The notes under the pieces: model-generated
The model's database searches: none
The model's input: the letters and a program-made list of their open reading frames with translations, nothing else
What the model was told of the DNA's origin: nothing
Source of the DNA: Aestuarierythrobacter sp037968495
GTDB taxonomy: Bacteria > Pseudomonadota > Alphaproteobacteria > Sphingomonadales > Sphingomonadaceae
Direction of reading: 5' to 3'
NCBI GenBank assembly: GCA_037968495.1
Contig: JBBKVP010000001.1
Location: 1 to 64,000, forward strand
DNA: 64,000 bases
Shown: in pieces, positions 8,043 to 16,813 of the stretch
How the letters are laid out: every line of letters starts with the position of its first letter
Position numbering within the stretch: position 1 is the first letter of the stretch
Program-made: the position numbers and the translations under genes

Positions 8043-8924
8043 ATGCTACGTTATGCCCGTATTGCCGCACCGCTGTTAATAAGTGCGATGGCGCTAGCGT
8101 CATGTTCACCGCTGAAAACCTTTAACGCATTTGTGCCGAAGGATGATTCAGGCAAACAGGCCGCTGAAGGCATCGCTTATGGTACGCATGAGCGCCAGAA
8201 ACTTGATGTCTATCTTCCGGACAATGATGGTACGGAAGCAGCGACTGCAAAAGGCCGCCCGCTTGTCGTGTTTTTCTACGGCGGCAGCTGGAACAGCGGC
8301 ACACGCAAAGGCTATGACTTCGTGGGCCGTGCACTTGCGGCGCGCGGTTTCGTAACCGTCATCCCCGATTACCGTTTGGTCCCCGAAGTGACCTATCCTG
8401 CCTTTGTCGAAGATGGCGCTTCAGCAGTCCGCTGGGCGCGCGTGAACGCCGCCAAATATGGTGCTGACCCTGACAAGGTCGTTGTGGTCGGCCATTCCGC
8501 CGGAGCTTATATCGCTGCGATGCTGGCGGTGGACGAACGCTTTCTGGCTGACGACCGGGCTGCTCTGCGCGGCTTTGTGGGTCTGGCGGGCCCCTATGAT
8601 TTTGCGCCTTTCGACGGCCCGGTAACGCAGGCCGCGTTTGGCGATTGGCCACAGGCGGCCGCAACTCAGCCGGTCACCTATGCGGGCAAGGGCGACCCGG
8701 CGGCGCTACTGTTAAGCGGGGCAGGCGATACAACAGTTCTGCCGATCAATAGCGAAAAGCTTGCCGCGAAATTGCGCCAAGGCGGCGTCGATGCGGACTT
8801 GAAGTTCTACGACGGTATCGGCCACGTCGGCATTGTTACTTCCATCGCCAAACCCCTACGCGGCAAGTCATCCGCGTTAGAGGACATCGCTGCTTTCGTG
8901 GAAAAGGTGACTGTTGAAGAGTGA
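8043..8924 (+). CDS. Lipoprotein alpha/beta hydrolase (carboxylesterase-like)
   Basis: A 293-residue secreted esterase-type enzyme. The N-terminus is a lipoprotein signal with lipobox LASC (Cys21). The hydrolase domain has the oxyanion strand VVFFYGGSWNSG, the DYRLVPE motif typical of the BD-FAE/hormone-sensitive-lipase-like group, and the nucleophile elbow GHSAGA with Ser152. Asp/His partners are probably in SGAGDTTVLP and DGIGHVG (His about residue 261). The substrate is unknown. A clear AAGGA ribosome-binding site precedes the ATG. It is a single-gene unit converging on the nitroreductase. Confidence 0.86.
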   Translation: MLRYARIAAPLLISAMALASCSPLKTFNAFVPKDDSGKQAAEGIAYGTHERQKLDVYLPDNDGTEAATAKGRPLVVFFYGGSWNSGTRKGYDFVGRALAARGFVTVIPDYRLVPEVTYPAFVEDGASAVRWARVNAAKYGADPDKVVVVGHSAGAYIAAMLAVDERFLADDRAALRGFVGLAGPYDFAPFDGPVTQAAFGDWPQAAATQPVTYAGKGDPAALLLSGAGDTTVLPINSEKLAAKLRQGGVDADLKFYDGIGHVGIVTSIAKPLRGKSSALEDIAAFVEKVTVEE

Positions 8925-8989
8925 AGCTGAAGAACACGCTTTTGCCCGCGAAAACCGGATGCTTGCGACCCAATAGTAGCCGTAACCCC

Positions 8990-9670
8990 CTAACCCTCAA
9001 ACCCCACGAAATTCACCGAGTCCTTCACCGGCTTGCGGTGCGTCATCACTTCATTTGCGGGGAAGCTCATGTCGGGCCAGCCTAGCGCGATGCTTTTCAT
9101 GATCACCTGATCGTCGGGGATTCCCGCATGCTCGCGTACGACGGGGCTCTGCATGATGCCTTGGCTGTTGATCACTGTGCCGAGGCCTCGTGACCATGCG
9201 GCGTTGACCAGTGCAGTGGCGACTGCGCCGCAATCGAACACCGTGTCATCCGCGCCATCGAGCACCTTGTCATAAGTCACGATCACGCAGACGGGCGCAT
9301 CGAACTGGCGGAAGCCGCGCATGACCCAGTCTTGCCGGGCGGCCTTGTCCGCGCGCTCGATACCCATTGCGCCGAAGAGCTGTTTGGCGACATCGACCTG
9401 GCGGGTGCGGTGGTCGCCTTCGAAGACGCCGCTGCCGGTGCGAAACTCGCGGCTTTCGGCAACGCCTGCCAGCATGTTTTCGCTATTGCCGGCACGGATG
9501 CGGTCGAGCGGTTCGCCAGAGATGACGTAAAAATTATAGGGCTGGGTGTTCATCGAGGATGGAGCGCGCATGGCGAGGCCGACGATCTCTTCGATCAATT
9601 CCTTTGAGACAGGGTCGGGTTTGTACCCACGAATACTGCGGCGGCCCAAAATCACTTCGTCGAATGTCAT
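8990..9670 (-). CDS. Nitroreductase-family flavoprotein
   Basis: A 226-residue FMN-dependent oxidoreductase-like protein. The N-terminal R-RSIRGYKPDPV segment (residues ~10-20) and APSSMNTQPYNFYVI (about 35-49) are the phosphate/FMN-binding signatures of the nitroreductase family. The late stretch GLGTVINSQG and a C-terminal ALGWPD also fit. Members reduce nitro compounds, quinones or related substrates with NAD(P)H; the physiological substrate cannot be deduced. It lies upstream of, and converges with, the lipoprotein esterase and follows the VOC gene on the same strand after 20 bases. Confidence 0.88.
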   Translation of the reverse strand: MTFDEVILGRRSIRGYKPDPVSKELIEEIVGLAMRAPSSMNTQPYNFYVISGEPLDRIRAGNSENMLAGVAESREFRTGSGVFEGDHRTRQVDVAKQLFGAMGIERADKAARQDWVMRGFRQFDAPVCVIVTYDKVLDGADDTVFDCGAVATALVNAAWSRGLGTVINSQGIMQSPVVREHAGIPDDQVIMKSIALGWPDMSFPANEVMTHRKPVKDSVNFVGFEG

Positions 9671-9690
9671 AGAATTTCCCTGTCAAATAC

Positions 9691-10110
9691 TCAGCGCGTG
9701 AACAGCTGGCCCATATCGGCAAATGCTTTGATCTCCAGCGCATTACCCGACGGGTCGCGGAAGAACATCGTCCCCTGCTCGCCCGGCTTTCCGGCAAAGC
9801 GAATATGCGGAGCAATCGCAAAGGTCACCCCCGCATTTTCAAGCCGCTGCGCTAATGCGCGCCAGCTATCCATATCCAGCACCACGCCGAAATGCGGGAC
9901 CGGCACGTCATGGCCGTCAACCGGATTACTCAATTCGCCGTCAGCTAGCGCCTCCGCAAGATGCGCGACGATCTGGTGGCCGTAGAAATCGAAGTCGATC
10001 CATTGATCGCTGCTGCGGCCCTCGGGGCAACCCATCACTTGCCCAAAGAATTCGCGTGCAGCGGCAAGGTCATGCACGGGGAAGGCGAGGTGGAAGGGAG
10101 GGGCTGTCAT
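9691..10110 (-). CDS. VOC-superfamily (glyoxalase/dioxygenase-like) protein
   Basis: A 139-residue protein starting at the ATG at 10110 (MTAPPFHLAFPVHDL); the frame is open a little further up but without a conserved start. It has the paired beta-alpha-beta-beta-beta repeats of the vicinal-oxygen-chelate fold: FHLAFPVHDLAAAREFF opens the first repeat and VPHFGVVLDMDSWRAL the second, ending FRDPSGNALEIKAF. Metal-ligand candidates are His7, His55 and the Glu in LEIKAF. The substrate is unknown. It is divergent from the GST gene and probably co-transcribed with the nitroreductase downstream. Confidence 0.85.
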   Translation of the reverse strand: MTAPPFHLAFPVHDLAAAREFFGQVMGCPEGRSSDQWIDFDFYGHQIVAHLAEALADGELSNPVDGHDVPVPHFGVVLDMDSWRALAQRLENAGVTFAIAPHIRFAGKPGEQGTMFFRDPSGNALEIKAFADMGQLFTR

Positions 10111-10219
10111 GCAAATCATCCGGGAAATTGACTCAATCACCGATCCCATAGCTGTTCATACTCGACTTGGCGATGCTGAACGGTTACGCGGATCCGCGAA
10201 GGGAAAAGGTGCTCTCCCC

Positions 10220-10885
10220 ATGAAGTTGATTATAGGAAATAAGAATTATTCGAGCTGGAGCCTACGCGGCTGGCTCGCGGCTAAACAGTCGGGGCTTCAT
10301 TTTGAAGAACTGACCGTCAATCTGTTCGGCGAAGAATGGGAACAGGCCAAGCGGGAATCAGAAGATTTGCAGCCCTCAGGCAAAGTCCCTGTGCTGTGGG
10401 ACGAAGAGACAGTCATCTGGGACAGTCTTGCGATCCTAGAATATCTGTCGGACAAGGTCGGGCGCGACCGTTTCTGGCCCAAGGACGACACGGCACGCGG
10501 CATGGCGCGGGCAATGGTGTGCGAAATGCACTCGTCCTATGGTTCTCTCCGCGAACAATGCCCGATGAACATCCGCAAGAAGATCGCTACCGATGAAATC
10601 TCCGATGAGACAAAGGGCGACGTCGTCCGCATTCTGACGTTGTGGGCAGAGGCCCGTGCGCGCTTCGGGCAAGGCGGCCCCTATCTGTTTGGCACATTTG
10701 GCGCGGCGGATATTTTTTACGCGCCGGTGGTCAGCCGCTTCCTCACATACGGTATCGGTGTCCCCGGATTTGCGGAGGCTTATATGCAGGCGGTGTGGGA
10801 ACACCCGTGGATGCAGGAATGGATCGAAGCGGCCGAAAGCGAGAAATGGGTCATCGAACAATATGAGGATAGTGCAGCAAAATGA
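10220..10885 (+). CDS. Glutathione S-transferase family protein
   Basis: The ATG at 10220 begins MKLIIGNKNYSSWSLRGWL, the standard start of a YfcF-like bacterial GST; upstream codons to 10109 are not conserved. The 221-residue protein has a thioredoxin-like N-terminal domain with SGKVPVLWDEETVIWDSLAI (cis-Pro and the Glu/Asp-Ser glutathione site) and an all-helical C-terminal domain. It may conjugate or reduce substrates with glutathione. The stop overlaps the next start by four bases (ATGA), coupling it to the S1/P1 nuclease. Confidence 0.9.
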   Translation: MKLIIGNKNYSSWSLRGWLAAKQSGLHFEELTVNLFGEEWEQAKRESEDLQPSGKVPVLWDEETVIWDSLAILEYLSDKVGRDRFWPKDDTARGMARAMVCEMHSSYGSLREQCPMNIRKKIATDEISDETKGDVVRILTLWAEARARFGQGGPYLFGTFGAADIFYAPVVSRFLTYGIGVPGFAEAYMQAVWEHPWMQEWIEAAESEKWVIEQYEDSAAK

Positions 10886-11742
10886 TCGCTAGATTACTGG
10901 CATTTGTCGCTGTCGCGGCGATGGCGCTTGCTCCCGTGCCTGCGATTGCGTGGGGCAGCTTCGGACACCAGACGACCGCTAAGATCGCGCTGGCTAATAT
11001 CACTCCGGCGACCAAGCGGGAGATCGACCGGCTGATCGCATTGGAGCCGACACTCGGCACACCGAATTGCCGCCTGCGCAATCTGGAGGAAGCCTCCACC
11101 TGGGCCGATTGTGTGCGGAATGATCGCCTACGTTGGGGCTTTACCGCATCATGGCATTACCGCACCGCGCCCATCTGCGAAGAGTTCAACCCGCGCAGCA
11201 ACTGTTCAGGCAGGGCCTGCGTAACCGGCCAGATTGACCGCGCCGCAGCGATCCTTGGTGACAGGAGCATTCCCGACGCCCGCCGGTTGGAAGCGCTTGC
11301 CTTCCTCGTCCATTTTGTCGGCGATGTGCATATGCCGCTCCATTCTGGCGACAATGATGACCGGGGCGGTAATGAGCGGACTGCGGACTATGGCATCGTG
11401 CCGGAACTCAACCTGCACTGGATTTGGGACGGGCCGTTGGCGGAGCGGGCTATTACTTCGGCCGAGCCATCTCTGATCCGCCGTTACTCCGCTGCCGAGC
11501 GCGAGGGGCTGGCCAGCGGGACGCCAGACGATTGGGGCCGTGAAAGCTGGCAATTGGCGCGCGATTTGATCTATCCGACCGCCTACGATGCACCGCAGAA
11601 CGGGGATGTCTGCGGGCGCAAATTGCCCGAACGGACTGCATTTACGCAGGAAGACATCGAGGCGCAGATCGACACTTCTCAAATGCGGATAACACAGGCC
11701 GGTTTGCGTATGGCGCGGCTGCTCGATGAGGCGTTAAGCTAG
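10882..11742 (+). CDS. S1/P1-type zinc-dependent nuclease, secreted
   Basis: A 286-residue protein with a signal peptide ending ...PAIA, so the mature form begins with tryptophan (WGSFGHQ), which in the S1/P1 family supplies a zinc ligand through its N-terminus. Other ligand segments are visible: GH of SFGH, the Asp of STWADCVR, SWHYRT, HFVGDVHMPLHSGDNDDRGGNE and LNLHWIWDG. Family members are trinuclear-zinc single-strand nucleases/3'-nucleotidases acting outside the cytoplasm. It overlaps the GST gene upstream by four bases and the convergent LysE gene by four. Confidence 0.92.
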   Translation: MIARLLAFVAVAAMALAPVPAIAWGSFGHQTTAKIALANITPATKREIDRLIALEPTLGTPNCRLRNLEEASTWADCVRNDRLRWGFTASWHYRTAPICEEFNPRSNCSGRACVTGQIDRAAAILGDRSIPDARRLEALAFLVHFVGDVHMPLHSGDNDDRGGNERTADYGIVPELNLHWIWDGPLAERAITSAEPSLIRRYSAAEREGLASGTPDDWGRESWQLARDLIYPTAYDAPQNGDVCGRKLPERTAFTQEDIEAQIDTSQMRITQAGLRMARLLDEALS

Positions 11743-12347
11743 GTCAGAGCGCCGCGCAGGAACCATCCGGCCACCAGCAGCATGACGATGGCCAAGCTTC
11801 GCCTGACTACCAATGTTCGCGACGGATCGCTGACAAAAGGTCCGGCCCTTGCTGCGCCCAGCACCAGCACCAGATGGACAGCAGTAGCGATGCTCACACT
11901 AATCATGCCTAGCACCACGGCTTGGGGCAGCGCGGGTTGTCCTCCGGCGAGAAACTGCGGCACCACCGCGAGGTAGAAGACCGCCGCTTTCGGATTGAAT
12001 AGATTGATCAGGAAGCCTGCAAAGAAGTCACGTCTCGGGCTCTTCCATTTGGCAATCGCCGCAGAGGTGTCGGCCGAATTGTGCCATGCGCCCCAGGCCA
12101 GCCACAGCATCATCGCGGCGCCCGCAAATCCGATCCAGCGTGCCACTATCGGTTCTGCCGTAAGCAGGGCCGCCAGCCCCGCTGCCGCTAGCGCCGAATT
12201 GCCCGCTAACCCCAGCGCGATACCGGCGGTTGCCGCCAGCCCGTGCCGCTTCCCGTCGCTGAGCGTGAGCGCGACCAGCCACGCCATATTTGGCCCGGGC
12301 GTGAGCTCGATCACCAGCACTGCAATGGAGAAGCCGATCCAGTCCAA
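11739..12347 (-). CDS. LysE/RhtB-family amino-acid exporter
   Basis: A 202-residue inner-membrane protein with about five to six helices. The N-terminal VIELTPGPNMAWLVALTLSDGKRHG is the LysE/RhtB signature, and GFLINLFNPKAAVFYLA around residues 112-130 is the second conserved block. Family members export basic amino acids, homoserine, threonine or cysteine derivatives; the substrate here is not defined. The gene is convergent with the S1/P1 nuclease (four-base overlap) and divergent from dapE. Confidence 0.9.
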   Translation of the reverse strand: MDWIGFSIAVLVIELTPGPNMAWLVALTLSDGKRHGLAATAGIALGLAGNSALAAAGLAALLTAEPIVARWIGFAGAAMMLWLAWGAWHNSADTSAAIAKWKSPRRDFFAGFLINLFNPKAAVFYLAVVPQFLAGGQPALPQAVVLGMISVSIATAVHLVLVLGAARAGPFVSDPSRTLVVRRSLAIVMLLVAGWFLRGALT

Positions 12348-12487
12348 GATATACCCTTCTTTTCTGCAGGTAACCGGTCCCGATGGCCGGTTCGGTGCTA
12401 AGGTCTTGCAGCATAGTCTAGCAGGTTTGGGTATGACGTGACTGGTCTGGCTAGCGCATGCGTAAAACGTGGTATAATCTCATTCGC

Positions 12488-13648
12488 ATGGAAAATGTTA
12501 GCGATTTGAAGCCCAGTGATGCCGTCGAACTTGCCGAGAAGTTAATTGCCTGCCCTAGTGTCACGCCCGCCACGGGGCTGGTGTTTGACGCGATGGAAGA
12601 AATGCTCGCGCCGTTGGGCTTCGATGTGCACCGCTTTACCACAGGGGAAGCGCCCGATGGGCCAGTCGAGAATATGTTCGCGATCCGCCGCGGCCCGGCA
12701 GGATCGAAGCATTTCGCCTTTGCTGGGCATCTTGATGTGGTACCGCCGGGCAAGAATTGGAACAGCGGCCCCTTTGCGCCGGAGCGGCGCGGCGATCTGC
12801 TGTTTGGCAGGGGCGCGGTCGATATGAAGGGCTCGATTGCCTCGATGGTGGCAGCGGTGGCAGATGTTCCGGCCGATGCAGGAACGATCAGTTTCATCAT
12901 TACCGGCGATGAGGAAGGGCCAGCGCTATATGGTACGCGCGCTCTGATCGACCATATCCGCGAGGTGGATGAAGTCCCCGACATGTGCCTTGTGGGGGAG
13001 CCGACATCGGTGAACCGGCTGGGCGATATGATGAAGATTGGGCGGCGCGGCTCGGTCAATATCTGGCTGGAGGTCGAGGGATCGCAAGGGCATGTCGCCT
13101 ATCCGCATCTGGCCGAAAATCCGATACCGAAATTGGTTGCGAAGCTGGCCGAGCTGAATTCGCTGGTGCTCGATGAAGGCACCGACTGGTTTCAGGCGTC
13201 CAACCTTGAAATCACCGAATTGGAAGTCGGCAATCCGGCGCATAATGTCATTCCGGCGAAGGCCACGGCTCGCATTTCGATCCGGTTTAACGACCTCCAC
13301 AGCGGCGCATCTTTGTCGGAGAAAATCATCGCGATTGCCGAAAGGCATGGCGGCAAGGCCGTTCCGATTGTTTCGGGCGAACCCTTCCTGACGCCGCCGG
13401 GTGAATTTTCGGACATGATTGCACAGGCTGTGAAGGCGGAAACGGGTATCGAACCGGAGGCCAGCACAAGCGGCGGAACATCGGATGCGCGGTTCCTCAA
13501 GAATCTATGCCCCGTGATCGAATTCGGTCTGGTCAACGCCACCATGCACAAAACCGACGAAGCCGTCGCTATGGAAGACCTGCGGACATTGGCGAACATC
13601 TACCGGCGTATTGCCGTGGCGGCACTGGGCGGGCACAAGGCCGAATAA
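12488..13648 (+). CDS. dapE: Succinyl-diaminopimelate desuccinylase
   Basis: M20-family dizinc peptidase that hydrolyses N-succinyl-L,L-diaminopimelate in lysine/peptidoglycan synthesis. The start is placed at the ATG at 12488 (MENVSDLK, 386 residues); an ATG at 12458 would add ten residues. Zinc and catalytic motifs are complete: GHLDVVPPG, GRGAVDMKGS, ITGDEEGPALYGT with the paired glutamates, VGEPTS, and the C-terminal NATMHKTDE. The dimerisation/lid insert lies between. It stands apart from dapB, which is in this window at 16.1 kb. The symporter gene follows closely. Confidence 0.96.
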   Translation: MENVSDLKPSDAVELAEKLIACPSVTPATGLVFDAMEEMLAPLGFDVHRFTTGEAPDGPVENMFAIRRGPAGSKHFAFAGHLDVVPPGKNWNSGPFAPERRGDLLFGRGAVDMKGSIASMVAAVADVPADAGTISFIITGDEEGPALYGTRALIDHIREVDEVPDMCLVGEPTSVNRLGDMMKIGRRGSVNIWLEVEGSQGHVAYPHLAENPIPKLVAKLAELNSLVLDEGTDWFQASNLEITELEVGNPAHNVIPAKATARISIRFNDLHSGASLSEKIIAIAERHGGKAVPIVSGEPFLTPPGEFSDMIAQAVKAETGIEPEASTSGGTSDARFLKNLCPVIEFGLVNATMHKTDEAVAMEDLRTLANIYRRIAVAALGGHKAE

Positions 13649-13692
13649 TTACAAAAAATCGCTGCCGCAAAGGCAACTTGAGGGGTCCGATT

Positions 13693-14931
13693 ATGACGCG
13701 TTTCTGGTTCGCTATTCCGCTGTGGCAGCGCGTTATTGCCGCGCTTATCCTAGGCATTGTCGCGGGCCTGTTCTGGGGCCCCGGTGCCGAAAGCATCAAG
13801 ATCATCGGCGATGTCTTTATTGCCTTCATCAAAATGCTGGTCGTGCCGCTGATCTTCTTCAGCTTGGTGTCCGGCGTTGCGGCGATTGGTGATCTCAAGA
13901 AACTGGGCGCGGTTGGCGGCAGAGCGATCTTGCTGTTTGTCGTGACCGGACAGATAGCAGTCTGGCTCGGGCTGTTTCTCGGGACGGTGCTGGCTCCGGG
14001 AAGCGGGCTTGATACGGGCTCGATTGAGGCGGGTCCGATCCCCGTTCCGAATGAAACCACGTGGCGCGAGATGCTGCTGGGCGTGGTGCCGCAAAGCCCT
14101 GTGCAGGTGATGGCGGACGTCAATGTGCTGCCTCTGATTGTCTTCGCAATGCTGATCGGTATCGGCATTTTGATGGCCGACAAAGACGGCGAACCCGTCG
14201 CCAAGATATTCGATTCCGGTTCGATTGTGATGCAGAAAGTCACGGCTATAGTGATGGAACTGACCCCGTTTGGCGTCTTCGCGCTGATGGCGTGGGTGGC
14301 CGGAACGCAGGGCACCGATGCCTTGCTCGCGCTCGCGAAACTGGTTTTGCTGAATTATGCCGGCTGCTTGCTGATCATCTTCGTGATGTATTCGGCGATG
14401 ATCAAATTCATCGCCAAGCTGCCGGTCATCGACTTCTTCCGCGGCATCGTGGACGCGATGGCGGTTGCTTACTCAACAGCGTCATCCAATGCGACGCTGC
14501 CAGTGACGCTGCGCTGCACCCAGCGCAACCTTGGCGTCTCGCCCAGCGTGTCGAGCTTCATCGTGTCGCTCGGCGCGACGGTGAATATGAACGGCACCGC
14601 GATGTATCTGGGCCTTGCGACCTTGTTCGGCGCGCAGGTGTTCGGCGTCGATCTCAGCTGGGCGGACTACTTCATGATCTCGATCCTCGCCACTGCGGGC
14701 GCAATCGGCGCGGCGGGTATTCCGGGCGCGGGTCTGATCATGATGGCGCTGGTCTTCGGCGCGGTTGGGGTGCCGCTGGAAACTATCGCATTGGTCGCGG
14801 GCGTGGACCGGATCATGGACATGATGCGCACGGTGACGAACGTGTCAGGCGATGCCGCGATCACTACCACAGTGGCGAGCATGACCGACGAAATCGACCG
14901 CGAAGAAATGATTAGCGCGGATGATGTTTGA
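13693..14931 (+). CDS. Dicarboxylate/amino-acid:cation symporter (DAACS family)
   Basis: A 412-residue secondary transporter. The ATG at 13693 has an AGGGG ribosome-binding site and starts the first helix (FWFAIPLWQRVIAALILGIV); the open frame further upstream overlaps dapE and is not real. The hallmark elements of the GltP/DctA fold are present: hairpin 1 with YSTASSNATLPVTLRC, the unwound NMNGTAMY of helix 7 (canonical NMDGT), hairpin 2 with AGIPGAGLIMM, and helix 8 with VDRIMDMMRTVTNVSGD. It probably imports C4-dicarboxylates, glutamate or aspartate with sodium or protons. A second, more divergent family member lies at 62.4 kb. Confidence 0.93.
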   Translation: MTRFWFAIPLWQRVIAALILGIVAGLFWGPGAESIKIIGDVFIAFIKMLVVPLIFFSLVSGVAAIGDLKKLGAVGGRAILLFVVTGQIAVWLGLFLGTVLAPGSGLDTGSIEAGPIPVPNETTWREMLLGVVPQSPVQVMADVNVLPLIVFAMLIGIGILMADKDGEPVAKIFDSGSIVMQKVTAIVMELTPFGVFALMAWVAGTQGTDALLALAKLVLLNYAGCLLIIFVMYSAMIKFIAKLPVIDFFRGIVDAMAVAYSTASSNATLPVTLRCTQRNLGVSPSVSSFIVSLGATVNMNGTAMYLGLATLFGAQVFGVDLSWADYFMISILATAGAIGAAGIPGAGLIMMALVFGAVGVPLETIALVAGVDRIMDMMRTVTNVSGDAAITTTVASMTDEIDREEMISADDV

Positions 14932-14965
14932 GGGTTTTGATTAGCTAGCTGGTTGAAACGTAGCA

Positions 14966-15382
14966 ATGAAATCACTTCGTAGAATGTCCGGCATGTTCAC
15001 CAAGTCGGTTTATGTTCTTTATTTCGCATACTGCTGACTGCTGTTTGTTTCGCAGATTAGCTGGTTTGATATGCCGAATGATACCAGCTGGTTCGAGTTG
15101 TCGGGCGTAGTAGCAATCTCACTGTGCGTACTTTCGGTTTTAGCGTTACTTAGCCGACGTGAACTGAGATATATTGTACTTACAGGATGATCCGGTGGTT
15201 TGCTCGCTATGACAGCTTACGGCACCTATCACCTGATTGCCCGCGTTACTGGATTGGATGATGCATTTGAAACGACTTATACTCTCTATCTTTCCGAAGT
15301 TTTAGTTGTTGCCTTCATGTGGATCGCTCCGCTTGGTATGCTACTTGTCGCGCGTCGTCGATGTAAGCCGTTGGAATCGTAA
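14966..15382 (+). pseudogene. Four-helix small membrane protein gene interrupted by two in-frame TGA codons
   Basis: From the ATG at 14966 to the TAA at 15380 one frame runs 139 codons and is broken only by TGA at 15035 and TGA at 15188. Read through, it gives a coherent four-helix protein: helix 1 VYVLYFAYC-x-LLFVSQISW, helix 2 LSGVVAISLCVLSVLALL ending in RRE, helix 3 IVLTG-x-SGGLLAMTAYGTYHL, helix 4 LVVAFMWIAPLGMLLVARRR, each bounded by charged residues. Both stops fall inside helices 1 and 3, where tryptophan (TGG) would be natural. The simplest reading is a decayed gene with two TGG-to-TGA changes. Short restarts at 15071 (ATG) and 15200 (TTG) could still make fragments. I do not recognise the family. 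Base composition is AT-richer than the neighbours. Confidence 0.6.
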
Positions 15383-15420
15383 AATGAGTAATGGCGGGCT
15401 ATAAGCGCGGCGCGTCACCC

Positions 15421-16062
15421 CTAATTCTTCTCCAAGACCTTCTTCCTGAAGCTGCACAGTTCCACCACATTACAGCGCCAGCATTCGGGCGTGCGCGCTT
15501 TGCAGGTGTAGCGACCGTGCAGGATCAGCCAGTGATGTGCATCGCGGCGGAAGGGCTGCGGCACGCGCTTTTCCAGTTTCGTTTCGACCGCCTCGGGCGT
15601 CTTACCTTTGGCGAGGCCCGTACGGTTGCCGACGCGGAAGACATGCGTGTCGACCGCAAAAGTCTCATGTCCGAAATGGCAATTAAGCACGACATTGGCG
15701 GTTTTGCGGCCCACGCCGGGCAGGGTCACCAGCTCCTCACGGTCTTCGGGAACTTCGCTGCCATAATGATCGATCAGCCGCTGCGAGAGCAGGATGATGT
15801 TCTTGGCCTTGGAGTTGAACAGGCCAATGGTTTTGATGTGCTCCTTCAGCCCATCCTCGCCCAGTTCCACCATCTGTTCGGGCGTTGTCACCTCGGCAAA
15901 TAGCCGCCGTGTGGCCTTGTTCACCCCGACATCGGTTGCCTGCGCAGATAGGGCGACAGCCACGACGAGTTGGTAGACATTGCCATATTCCAGCTCGGTT
16001 ACAGGCGCAGGATTATCCTCCGCCAGACGGCTGAAGAATTCGAAAATCTGGTCGTTTGTCAC
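15421..16062 (-). CDS. nth: Endonuclease III (DNA glycosylase/AP lyase)
   Basis: A 213-residue base-excision-repair enzyme removing oxidised pyrimidines. It has the helix-hairpin-helix LPGVGRKTANVVL (about residues 113-125), including the catalytic Lys, the Asp in VDTHVFRVGNR, and the [4Fe-4S] loop C187-x6-C194-x2-C197-x5-C203 near the C-terminus. Length is normal. Its ATG overlaps the stop of dapB by four bases on the same strand, so the two are translationally coupled. Confidence 0.97.
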   Translation of the reverse strand: MTNDQIFEFFSRLAEDNPAPVTELEYGNVYQLVVAVALSAQATDVGVNKATRRLFAEVTTPEQMVELGEDGLKEHIKTIGLFNSKAKNIILLSQRLIDHYGSEVPEDREELVTLPGVGRKTANVVLNCHFGHETFAVDTHVFRVGNRTGLAKGKTPEAVETKLEKRVPQPFRRDAHHWLILHGRYTCKARTPECWRCNVVELCSFRKKVLEKN

Positions 16063-16787
16063 AGATCGAGCACGTCATTCATAGAATAGCGCCCGGCTCC
16101 CTTACCGATCAGCCATGCCGCACCGCGCACGGCTCCCCTTGCGAAGATCGCACGGTCCTCGGCCTGATGGGAAAGGGTGATGCGTTCCTGCTCGCCTGCC
16201 AGAATGACCGAGTGATCGCCTGCGACTGTACCGCCCCGCAGGGCTGCGAAGCCGATGGCGCCTTTGCCGCGAGCGCCGGTGTGGCCGTCACGCCCGCTTT
16301 CTGTATTGGTGGATAGTTCGATACCCCGACCCTCGGCGGCTGCTTCACCCAGCAACAGGGCTGTGCCGGACGGAGCATCAACTTTCATGCGGTGGTGCAT
16401 TTCGATAATCTCGACATCCCAATCATCGCCGAGCTTTCCGGCAGCCTCGCGCACGAGATGGGCTAGTAGCGTGACGCCAAGCGAGGTGTTTCCGGTTTGC
16501 AGGACTGGGATGTGCTCGGCGGCATCATCCAGCGCCGCATGATGGCTGTCATCAAGCCCGGTAGTGCCGACCAAAATCGGAATGCCGGAATCACGCGCCG
16601 CCGCAAGATTGGCAGCAAGCGCTGCAGGCGCGGAGAAGTCGACCAACACATTACTAACGTTCGCGAGCGCTGCAGGATCATCGCCCTTGTCGATTCCACC
16701 GGCAAATTCGCATCCAGCTTGCTCAATTGCGGTCTTGAGCGCGAGGCCCATTCGTCCTTCGCTGCCGATAATTCCGATTCTACGCAT
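16059..16787 (-). CDS. dapB: 4-hydroxy-tetrahydrodipicolinate reductase
   Basis: NAD(P)H-dependent reductase of the diaminopimelate/lysine pathway. The start is placed at the ATG at 16787 (MRRIGIIGSEGRMG), which begins the Rossmann glycine motif directly; an upstream ATG at 16808 would add seven residues. The 242-residue protein has DFSAP, the VGTTGL strand, IIEMHHRMKVDAPSGTAL with the catalytic His pair and Lys, and TLSHQAEDRAIFARGAV at the C-terminus. It is followed by nth with a four-base overlap and is divergent from the sirtuin gene. Confidence 0.97.
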   Translation of the reverse strand: MRRIGIIGSEGRMGLALKTAIEQAGCEFAGGIDKGDDPAALANVSNVLVDFSAPAALAANLAAARDSGIPILVGTTGLDDSHHAALDDAAEHIPVLQTGNTSLGVTLLAHLVREAAGKLGDDWDVEIIEMHHRMKVDAPSGTALLLGEAAAEGRGIELSTNTESGRDGHTGARGKGAIGFAALRGGTVAGDHSVILAGEQERITLSHQAEDRAIFARGAVRGAAWLIGKGAGRYSMNDVLDL

Positions 16788-16813
16788 TGCCACTCCTGCT
16801 TTCCCCATGCTTC

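Noticed and set aside
14061..14915. Plus-strand frame of 284 codons inside the first symporter
   Set aside because: Out-of-frame copy of a clearly identified transporter; Arg/Gly/His-rich with no motif.
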